Below, one piece after another: positions 5,804 through 12,213 of a stretch of DNA of 15,043 nt; positions within the stretch are counted from its first letter, which is position 1, and each line of letters starts with the position of its first letter. Made by a program: the position numbers and the translations under genes. The notes under the pieces were generated by a model that saw nothing but the letters and a program-made list of their open reading frames with translations, did no database searches and had not been told where the DNA came from. Origin of the DNA: CAZFYZ01 sp964523735 (GTDB taxonomy: Bacteria > Armatimonadota > UBA5829); contig CAZFYZ010000102.1 of the NCBI GenBank assembly GCA_964523735.1, forward strand, positions 1-15,043, in the 5' to 3' direction.

Positions 5804-7891
5804 ATGCGGAGTGAGTATATGCTGTTTGTTTTGAGCCTGATGGCACTCGTCCTCTGTGTGTCCGCCACTGCGGCGCCACAAGCGGTGTACGACCCCGACA
5901 CGAAGGTCGTCACGGTAAAGAACGGGCGTATTGAGCTTAGAGTCGAGACCGCATCGGGTCTCAACCCCAACAGCCTGCGCGACACAAAGAGTGATCGCAG
6001 CTATGCGGACAGGGATTATGCATGGCCGGGCGGCACGCTCCCGACGATGGTCGGAGTCCCGTCGATAGCTGCGGAGACGGATGGCAGCAAGAGAGTGGTT
6101 TTTGTGGCGAATATGGATGGCCTGCGGATTCAGCAGACTTTCGCTGCGCCGGCAGCCGAGCCCGGAACAATCACCGAAACCATACGGATCGAGAACTCCG
6201 GCACGACAACACTCGATACCTCGACCTTTGCATGTGGGTTCGGCAAGACCATTTCCGACGCTAACGGATGGCTGGCGGACGTCGCCGACTCGCGCTTCTG
6301 CAACGTGCCCTACAGACGATGGACCGAGACCGGCGAGTTGGCCGACTACACAGTGCCGGAACTGACCACCAAGACAAGCAGGTTCGCCACGATCCGCAAT
6401 GACTGGTATGGCTGGACCAACAGCGACACGTGGGGCGCTGAAGCCTGGGCTTGGTACAACGGCGGTAATGTGCTTCTGGTTGCCAAGTACAACAACGACT
6501 GCATGGAGTGGTCGCTGGTCAAGCCCTCAGCGTCGGGCGCCGGCAAAATGCTGCGATTTGGAGGGGCAGGACGCTGGAAGCTGGGCGATCCCGAGCGAGC
6601 GGCATCTCTCGCGGCCGGAGCAGGTTTCGCATTCGGCAGCACGCGCTATTCTGCTATGGACGGCGACTGGCGGCAGGGCTATGCCGCATTCCGGGCGTTC
6701 ACAGAGAGCAAGGGCCACACCTATCCGGCCAACTACGATCCGCCGGTCCATTGGAATGAGCTCTACGACAACCAGGCCTGGTGGCTGGGAGACTCTGTCA
6801 CCAACCGAAACCTGCACTACAGGCTGTCCGACATGCAGCTCGAGGCGGAGAAGGCAGTCGAGATTGGCTGCGAATGTCTCTACCTGGACCCGGGCTGGGA
6901 TACGATATTCGGATCCACGATCTGGGATTCGGCTCGCCTGGGCAGTCAGCGGAGTTTCGTGGACATGCTCAAGACGACTGACGGGGGACTGTCGCTCGCC
7001 CTGCATTGCCCGTTGGCTCCCTGGACCGACGGCTCGACATATGACTGCGAATGCCTTGCGAGCAAGCAGTACCGCGACACCAAGGTCGCGAGGCTCATAC
7101 AGAACTGCGCCGATGGCGCCTACTTCCTTATGTTCGACGGCTCCTGGTTCGAGACGTGTTCGCACCCCGATCACGGGCACCCGGCGCCGCTTACCCGCCA
7201 GGATCACGTGGACGCGATTCTGGACATATCAAGGCGAGTGCATGCCGCTTATCCGGAAGTTGTCATCGAGCAGCACGATCCGATAACCGGCCCCGGTACT
7301 CCCAGATACACTCCGACGTATTTCATGCACGCAAAGCCCGGCGCTTTCGATGAGCTGTGGGGCTTCGAGTATATGATCCTCGGAATGGACGATATCCTGA
7401 CCAAGAGAGCCTATTCGCTCTACTACTACAACCTGGCCTATAGTATTCCGGTCTACCTCCACATCGACCTGCGCAGAGACAACGACCAGGCCATATTGTT
7501 CTGGTGGTACGCCAGTACGTGCCGTCATCTCGGGATCGGCGGAAAGTCAGCCGATGCGAGTATCTGGAACGCCCAGAAGGCCGCCATGGCCACCTACAAA
7601 GCCAACAAGCGGTTCTTCACCCAGGGCACGTTCCACGGGCTGGATGAGACCATTCACGCGCACACGCTGACGGACCTGAATGAGAGTCTGATCAACTGCT
7701 TCAACGTAACAACCTCAGCCGTGAACCGGGAGATAAGGTTCAAGCTGTTTGACGTCGGGCTGAAGCAAGGCGTGATTCAGGTGGAGAACGCCGGTTACGC
7801 TCTGGATCGGGACGAGATCGTGCTCAATGTGAGCATTCCCGCCCTGGGACAAACACTGGTGAGATTGAAGGCAGTTAGCACTGATCATTGA
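5804..7891 (+). CDS. Secreted clan GH-D (GH36-like) glycoside hydrolase, putative alpha-galactosidase-type
   Basis: A 695-residue exported protein. ATG 5804 has aaagga about 8 nt upstream; ATG 5819 (M6) is an alternative. Residues 1-24 are a signal peptide ending ATAA|PQ. About 25-310 form a beta-rich N-terminal domain as in GH36. A TIM-barrel region follows: ECLYLDPGWD (357-366), AYFLMFDGSWF (439-449), YPEVVIEQHDPITGPGTPRY (483-502) and KPGAFDELWGFEYM (511-524). This order matches GH36, where the nucleophile Asp sits in a xxDxN motif, then an ExCxGGGxR segment, then the acid/base Asp. I infer D445 as nucleophile and D516 as acid/base; both are unproven, and the family-typical Asn/Cys after the nucleophile is replaced by GSW. 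About 610-695 is a C-terminal beta domain. Substrate is probably an alpha-linked sugar of a polysaccharide outside the cell. Twin palindromes upstream suggest regulated expression. Confidence 0.75.
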   Translation: MRSEYMLFVLSLMALVLCVSATAAPQAVYDPDTKVVTVKNGRIELRVETASGLNPNSLRDTKSDRSYADRDYAWPGGTLPTMVGVPSIAAETDGSKRVVFVANMDGLRIQQTFAAPAAEPGTITETIRIENSGTTTLDTSTFACGFGKTISDANGWLADVADSRFCNVPYRRWTETGELADYTVPELTTKTSRFATIRNDWYGWTNSDTWGAEAWAWYNGGNVLLVAKYNNDCMEWSLVKPSASGAGKMLRFGGAGRWKLGDPERAASLAAGAGFAFGSTRYSAMDGDWRQGYAAFRAFTESKGHTYPANYDPPVHWNELYDNQAWWLGDSVTNRNLHYRLSDMQLEAEKAVEIGCECLYLDPGWDTIFGSTIWDSARLGSQRSFVDMLKTTDGGLSLALHCPLAPWTDGSTYDCECLASKQYRDTKVARLIQNCADGAYFLMFDGSWFETCSHPDHGHPAPLTRQDHVDAILDISRRVHAAYPEVVIEQHDPITGPGTPRYTPTYFMHAKPGAFDELWGFEYMILGMDDILTKRAYSLYYYNLAYSIPVYLHIDLRRDNDQAILFWWYASTCRHLGIGGKSADASIWNAQKAAMATYKANKRFFTQGTFHGLDETIHAHTLTDLNESLINCFNVTTSAVNREIRFKLFDVGLKQGVIQVENAGYALDRDEIVLNVSIPALGQTLVRLKAVSTDH

Positions 7892-8004
7892 TGCACGTTC
7901 GAGGCGTGCTAGGGGATATCTCTGTGTGCCTGTCCCAGCCCTCATATGTACCCACCTCCGGAACCCCACTGCGCGCCCGTGCGTAGTACAACCGGGCACA
8001 ATGC

Positions 8005-8032
8005 TTGCGCGAGGCGCCGAATGCCGTATACT
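8005..8032 (+). promoter_or_regulatory. Candidate promoter of htpX
   Basis: TTGCGC (8005-8010) and TATACT (8027-8032) are separated by 16 bp, giving a leader of about 55 nt before the ATG at 8094. Both hexamers match the sigma-70 consensus moderately. Confidence 0.4.
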
Positions 8033-8093
8033 GTCTATGGGCAACCTCGCTGCCCTGTCCACTGTTCCCTGTACACTGACCCGGAGCGTTACG

Positions 8094-8930
8094 ATGAACT
8101 GGATGAAGACGTTTTTACTGATGGGTGCGCTGACCGCGCTGCTCGTCCTGATAGGCGATCTGGCCGGCGGGCGCAATGGCATGATTGGCATGCTGTTCTT
8201 TGCGGCCGTGATGAACTTCGCGAGCTATTGGTTTAGCGACAAGATAGTGCTGATGATGTATGGGGCTAAGCAAGTCGATGAGTCCCAGGCGCCAAGGCTC
8301 TTCGGTATTGTGCGCAAGCTGACCCAGAACGCAGGAATGCCTATGCCCAAGGTCTACGTGATCCCTGCTGAGCAGCCTAACGCATTCGCGACCGGCCGCG
8401 ACCCGAACCACGCCGCCGTCGCGGTCACTGAGGGGATAATGCGCCTGCTGACTGAGGATGAGCTGGAGGGAGTCCTGGCGCACGAGCTTGCGCACGTGAG
8501 GCACAGGGATATTCTTATCGGCACCATAGCCGCGACCATGGCCGGCGCTCTGATGATGCTCAGCCGCTTCGCTCTGTTCTTTGGCGGAGGACGCGATCGG
8601 GATGAGGGCGGCCACCCGATAGCCATGCTGGTTTCGGTGATAATCGCTCCCATAGCCGCGCTGCTTATTCAGATGGCGATCTCTCGCTCGCGCGAGTACG
8701 GCGCCGACGAGGGTGGGGCGGAGATCTCCGGTAATCCGATGGCGCTGGCCAGTGCTTTGGGCAAGCTCGAGCGTGGAGCCCAGGCCGTCCCTATGGATGC
8801 TAATCCCGCCACCGCCCACATGTTCATTGTGAACCCGTTCTCCGCAGCGGGGATAACCAACCTTTTCAGCACTCACCCGCCGATTCCGGAGAGGATTGCG
8901 AAATTGGAGGAGATGGCCGACCGGCAGTAG
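8094..8930 (+). CDS. htpX: HtpX membrane zinc metalloprotease
   Basis: A 278-residue integral membrane protease that degrades misfolded membrane proteins alongside FtsH. I start it at ATG 8094 (MNWMKTFLLMGALTALL), since the family begins with this membrane segment; the longer frame from 7926 is intergenic. GGAG lies 7 nt upstream. The zinc motif HELAH is at 130-134 with E201 (SREYGAD) as the likely third ligand. Hydrophobic segments lie at about 5-22, 30-45, 140-163 and 177-195, with a glycine/Asp-rich loop (GGGRDRDEGG) between the last two. THPPIPERIAKLEEM near the end is the usual HtpX C-terminus. Length and motif order are normal for the family. It stands alone between two glycosidase genes, convergent with the second. 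Confidence 0.95.
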   Translation: MNWMKTFLLMGALTALLVLIGDLAGGRNGMIGMLFFAAVMNFASYWFSDKIVLMMYGAKQVDESQAPRLFGIVRKLTQNAGMPMPKVYVIPAEQPNAFATGRDPNHAAVAVTEGIMRLLTEDELEGVLAHELAHVRHRDILIGTIAATMAGALMMLSRFALFFGGGRDRDEGGHPIAMLVSVIIAPIAALLIQMAISRSREYGADEGGAEISGNPMALASALGKLERGAQAVPMDANPATAHMFIVNPFSAAGITNLFSTHPPIPERIAKLEEMADRQ

Positions 8931-8935
8931 GTCCA

Positions 8936-9019
8936 GGCGTCAGGAGACGCCGACTACAGGATGGTCGAGCGGCGTCGGAGACGCCTGCCACAAGATGGTC
9001 GAGCGGCGTCGGAGACGCC
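8936..9019. repeat. Three copies of a GGCGTCGGAGACGCC hairpin repeat between convergent genes
   Basis: Hairpins ggcgtc-n-gacgcc occur at 8936-8951, 8971-8985 and 9005-9019. The last two share a 34-bp unit beginning atggtcgagcggcg. A following gactacaag or tgccacaag completes each unit. The array fills the 91-bp gap between htpX and the minus-strand GH63-like gene and could form a two-way terminator. The stop codon of the latter (9022-9024) lies in the gactacaag of the last unit. Confidence 0.8.
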
Positions 9020-9021
9020 GA

Positions 9022-10917
9022 CTACAAGCGGCCAGAGGTTTTGGCCATTTCCATGAGCACCGAGGCGGTTGCGCTTGCCCCCTGACCTCCGAGAGGGGCG
9101 CCTGTTGCGGAGTTGTATGCCGCGTGGGGCAGGGGATTGCGCCCGACCATTTGTATGAGCTTGTGCAGCGCCTCCCGGTGCTCATGTTCGAAGCCCTGAA
9201 CTCGCAGGATCTCCGTCATCATCCAGGCAACCTCCGGATGGGTTGCGCCGCGCCAGAGCTGGTCGGGCTTGTAGTTGCGATCGCTGTAAGCTACCGTCGG
9301 GAAAGGCCGCGATCCGAAGAAGTGCCTTGGATCGATCAGGTATCGGGCGATCATGTGGTGGGTGAGTTCGCGCGAGACTTTGATGCCCGTCCAGAGCGGG
9401 GTGAAGGACGCGGGCGTTAGTAGCTTGTTGAGCTGGTCTCCAACCACCAACCGATCGTAGAAAAGCTCGTCCTCGCGGTCGAGCAGCCTCTCGAGCATAC
9501 GCTGACTATGCTCGGCAGCGCGCCGCTCCCACTGGGCAGATTCGTGGTCCCGAGCCAGCACCGGTGCCATTAGCGCTAGAGTCCTCATCTCCCGGTTGAT
9601 GAAGGCATTGAGGTCCACAGCCGCCACCGGGCCTCTGTCGAAGCGCGGCGAGTTGCCCCAGCCCGACTCCATTGCATCCAGGTATTCCAGAACACCGTCG
9701 CTGTCGAGGTCGCGATTGCTGAACCACCAGTCGATGCTGCGGCAGAGGGGCTCGTAGACATCCCTGATGAACTCCTTGTTGCCGAAGCGCTCGTATAGAC
9801 GCCAGGCGGCCCATGCCACTAATGGGGGGTGGGAGTGCTGCTGTCCGCACCAGGTCGCGCAGGTGAAGCGCGGGATGCGGCCGTCCGGCCCCTGAGCTTC
9901 GCACAAGGCTCTGAGGTAGTCCTCCGCCACGCGTTCGCTGAAGTGCGCGGCCCCAAGAGTGGCAAAGCAGGCGTCCCAGGCGTTATGGCAGGAGCCAGAG
10001 CCTCTCGCGGGCGAGCAAGTGAGCCGCCCAAGCTGTCCGCGTTGGGCATTTGTGTTGGTGAGAATCTGATATGCGGCCTTGACGTAGCTGAACTGGAGCT
10101 TGCGTGCAACGCGATCAACGGTGAGTTCGTCAAAAGCGCCGGACAGCCAGTCTGTGGACCGCTTGAGCGAGAGCGCGGAGTTTACCCATCGTCCTATCGG
10201 CATTCGGCTCTCGATCTTGTCGGCGGATGGTCCCTCACCGATTCCCACCACGAATGTCTGTTCCTGGTCGACGATAGCCGCCGCCTCCGCGGAGAAGCTT
10301 ACCACCACAGGGCCGTCGGTCTCTGCGACGAATGCGCCGTCGGAGGCAGAGAGTTCTGTCCCGTTAACGATGGCTCTGAACCCGGAGAATGCGGGCGGGA
10401 TGATGAGGCAGAGGGTCAGAGCGTGATGCGCGTCCGGCGCGGCGGGATCGGCGGCGGAGACAAGCGTCTTAAGCGTGAGCAGGCCAGTAGAGCCGTCAAA
10501 CTCGACCCTTCTCTCAAACTGTGGGTCTGTCTCCGGCAGCAGCAGAGTAGCCCTGACGCAAGTAGCTTCGCTGTCCTTGTTCAGGTGGGCGTGGTAGCAG
10601 ATGATGTCGGTGTCGAGGTAAGCGGTCTTCCCGAAGAACCCGAGCCCGTCGTTCTCCTCAATCGCCACGGGGCCGTCCACTCGCTCTCTGTGGCGTTCGG
10701 TGGCTCCGTCGGGTCTCTCGACGCGAAATGTCAGTAGATTGGGGGAGAGCAGCCTCGAGGCCTGGTCATATTGGAGGTGAAGCTCCTCTATGCCCAGCCT
10801 ATCTCGCTTCGCCACACTGAACCAAGAGAACTGTGTGCAGAACGCTGCCCCCAAGGAGTCAAAACGCAGCCTTGCCGTGGCCGCGTTTAGAAAAGACTGC
10901 AAACTTCCGTACTGCAT
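9022..10917 (-). CDS. GH63-like (alpha/alpha)6-barrel protein, probable inactive glycosidase
   Basis: A 631-residue protein without a signal peptide, so probably cytoplasmic. Residues 1-240 form a beta-sandwich-like N-terminal domain; about 265-631 is an (alpha/alpha)6 barrel of the GH63/mannosylglycerate hydrolase type. Family landmarks: CHNAWDACFATLG (310-322), DGRIPRF, ESGWGNSPRFD (417-427), DLNAFINREMRTLA (435-448), LTPASFTPLWTGI (500-512), GSRPFPTVAYSD (535-546), LWRGATHP (554-561) and YNSATGAPLG (601-610). In active members the second of these reads ESGxDNSP, whose Asp is the catalytic acid, and the last is preceded by a Glu (FYEYYNPETG-like). Here G421 and A599 take those places, and the usual FSWSA near the end is QGASATA. 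Each loss is one base from the expected codon. I therefore suspect a non-catalytic or altered-function protein. No ribosome site precedes the ATG at 10917. Confidence 0.82.
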   Translation of the reverse strand: MQYGSLQSFLNAATARLRFDSLGAAFCTQFSWFSVAKRDRLGIEELHLQYDQASRLLSPNLLTFRVERPDGATERHRERVDGPVAIEENDGLGFFGKTAYLDTDIICYHAHLNKDSEATCVRATLLLPETDPQFERRVEFDGSTGLLTLKTLVSAADPAAPDAHHALTLCLIIPPAFSGFRAIVNGTELSASDGAFVAETDGPVVVSFSAEAAAIVDQEQTFVVGIGEGPSADKIESRMPIGRWVNSALSLKRSTDWLSGAFDELTVDRVARKLQFSYVKAAYQILTNTNAQRGQLGRLTCSPARGSGSCHNAWDACFATLGAAHFSERVAEDYLRALCEAQGPDGRIPRFTCATWCGQQHSHPPLVAWAAWRLYERFGNKEFIRDVYEPLCRSIDWWFSNRDLDSDGVLEYLDAMESGWGNSPRFDRGPVAAVDLNAFINREMRTLALMAPVLARDHESAQWERRAAEHSQRMLERLLDREDELFYDRLVVGDQLNKLLTPASFTPLWTGIKVSRELTHHMIARYLIDPRHFFGSRPFPTVAYSDRNYKPDQLWRGATHPEVAWMMTEILRVQGFEHEHREALHKLIQMVGRNPLPHAAYNSATGAPLGGQGASATASVLMEMAKTSGRL

Positions 10918-11119
10918 ACTACTAACTGCCGTTGAGTTGGACCAGGTGAGCGTTGCAACCCGGCAATCGCAAATCCTTCCAGTTCAGGTTCCTGGTTGCC
11001 AAACTGCAGGTCATGGCTCCCGGTTCACACCGTCCATGGTACTGTGGAAGACACGCGGCAGGCGTCTATATTGCCGGAATCATTCGGGCCTGTGGAACTA
11101 TGTAAAGCCGGTCGAACGT

Positions 11120-11148
11120 TTGACATCCGGTTCGACTGGTGATATCGT
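11120..11148 (+). promoter_or_regulatory. Candidate sigma-70 promoter of the exported protein gene
   Basis: A consensus -35 TTGACA (11120-11125), a 17-bp spacer and TATCGT (11143-11148, 4 of 6 matches) place the transcript start near 11155, about 23 nt before the ATG at 11178. The rest of the 260-bp divergent gap (10918-11119) shows nothing I can name. Confidence 0.55.
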
Positions 11149-11177
11149 CTCTAGCGTGCTCGCATATAGGTTTTGCC

Positions 11178-11891
11178 ATGAAACAGGCTTTTGTCATTGG
11201 TAGTTTGATAGCGTTGATCGCGTTTCCGGCGGTGGCAGACACGTGGGCGTGGCCCGACCAGATGATTCTCGGAGGCTTCACCGTGTCCGCAATACGCGGG
11301 ACCGTCAACCCCGACGGCACCGGCAGCGCCACGGGTTCAGTCGAACTACCGGGCACCCTGGGCCAGAAGGTCACGCTGACCCGTTCGACAAGGGGCGATG
11401 TTTCCGGCAATGTGGCGGTGTCGCTGCGTATGTCGGGTTCTGAGACCCAGGGGGCGTTCCTGCTTGATGCCCACGGACTAGAGGGCAAAGGCGTTACGGT
11501 TCGCCTGACCCCCAGATCGATCGTCGAGGCTCAAGGCGTGATCAGCACCAGCGGGCTGTTTGCGGGCAGCGGCAGGTTGGCCCTTGGAAACGTTGGGGTG
11601 CCGGTCAAGTTCAGCATCTCACGCGACTCACTGCAAGTATACGGTTTGACAAATGTCCAGGCCCAGGCAGACACCCCGCTGGCTACGTATGCATTCACCG
11701 GTGACCTCGAGGTTTCTGCTCCCAACGGGCGGTTGTCCATTGTCGCCGCGGGCGTGGTTCGCCGAAGCGGAAAGCTATCCAACCAAGTGTCCACAGCCAA
11801 TGTCTCAGACGTTCAGGTAAATCCCAACGATGGCACCGGCGTGGCGACGATCGACGGCGTGAATGTCACGCTCGCCTTCTTCCGGCCTTAG
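11178..11891 (+). CDS. Exported beta-rich protein, unknown function
   Basis: A 237-residue protein. I start it at ATG 11178 because MKQAFVIGSLIALIAFPAVA|DTW is a clean signal peptide with an A-x-A cleavage site and because a promoter ends 30 bp upstream; an in-frame ATG at 11139 would precede the predicted transcript start. There is no clear ribosome site. The mature part is built of alternating short beta-type segments rich in Gly, Thr, Ser and Val with no predicted helices or cysteines. Similar phrases occur at both ends (NPDGTGSATGSVEL near 41-54 and NPNDGTGVATIDGV near 215-228), suggesting duplicated units. I recognise no family. The composition suggests a periplasmic, surface or extracellular structural or binding role; this is inference only. 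Confidence 0.65.
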   Translation: MKQAFVIGSLIALIAFPAVADTWAWPDQMILGGFTVSAIRGTVNPDGTGSATGSVELPGTLGQKVTLTRSTRGDVSGNVAVSLRMSGSETQGAFLLDAHGLEGKGVTVRLTPRSIVEAQGVISTSGLFAGSGRLALGNVGVPVKFSISRDSLQVYGLTNVQAQADTPLATYAFTGDLEVSAPNGRLSIVAAGVVRRSGKLSNQVSTANVSDVQVNPNDGTGVATIDGVNVTLAFFRP

Positions 11892-12003
11892 CCGGCCCCA
11901 CGGCTGCAGCCAGGAACCTCACCTCTTGTTGTGCCGTCTAATCATCGGAGCAGTGGCTGTGCGTTGGAGTCCCGCGAGTGGTAGATAGGCTGTTTTCGTA
12001 AGA

Positions 12004-12119
12004 GCTCAGTCTCGCCCACGGTCATTTCGAGCAGGGCGAGAAATCTGCTTTTCGCATGGTCCAGGGAAAGGCCAGATGAAGCAGATTTCTCACTGCGTTC
12101 GAAATGACAGGAACTGAGC
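12004..12119. repeat. Large imperfect inverted repeat (GTCATTTCGAGC-type)
   Basis: Arms at 12021-12050 and 12079-12108 match at 25 of 30 positions. Outer arms gctcagt (12004-12010) and actgagc (12113-12119) extend the stem. The core gtcatttcga...gagaaatctgctt resembles a palindromic intergenic repeat I recall from several unrelated bacterial groups. It sits between two plus-strand genes and ends about 45 bp before the next promoter. Confidence 0.8.
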
Positions 12120-12160
12120 AGTTACCTGTTTCCTCGTGTCTACCGGCAGTCTCTGCTTTG

Positions 12161-12169
12161 TGCTATAAT
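12161..12169 (+). promoter_or_regulatory. Extended -10 promoter of the PQQ-propeller gene
   Basis: TGc-TATAAT: a perfect -10 (12164-12169) with the TGn extension; no convincing -35 at 16-18 bp. The leader to ATG 12214 is about 38 nt. The same arrangement is seen in front of the FGE-fold gene. Confidence 0.6.
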
Positions 12170-12213
12170 CTTCCCGTCGCGAGGCTCAGCCGCGCGCGTT
12201 CGGAGGCATTCTG

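Larger units (their letters stand above)
11892..12213. other. 322-bp gap with one large inverted repeat and a promoter
   Basis: No gene is supported. A small CCGGC-ctta-GCCGG hairpin overlaps the preceding stop codon (11882-11895) and could help end transcription, though no T tract follows. The large inverted repeat at 12004-12119 and the extended -10 promoter at 12161-12169 are listed separately. Positions 11900-12000 show nothing I can name. Confidence 0.6.

Noticed and set aside
5311..5814. 167-residue plus-strand open frame
   Set aside because: It overlaps the small membrane gene and runs into the GH-D start, and most of it is the 52-bp repeat and element copy B.
6399..7286. Long open frames inside the GH-D gene (295 aa plus, 226 aa minus at 6527-7207)
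   Set aside because: Arg/Ser/Pro-rich shadow frames of a gene with clear domain motifs.
7926..8093. 56-codon N-terminal extension of HtpX
   Set aside because: The extension is not hydrophobic or conserved, a promoter-like sequence lies within it, and the family starts at the MNWMKTF membrane segment.
8115..8876. 253-residue minus-strand frame over htpX
   Set aside because: Shadow of the htpX frame, which has the HELAH motif and membrane segments.
9829..10737. 302-residue plus-strand frame over the GH63-like gene
   Set aside because: Antiparallel shadow of a gene with family landmarks along its length.
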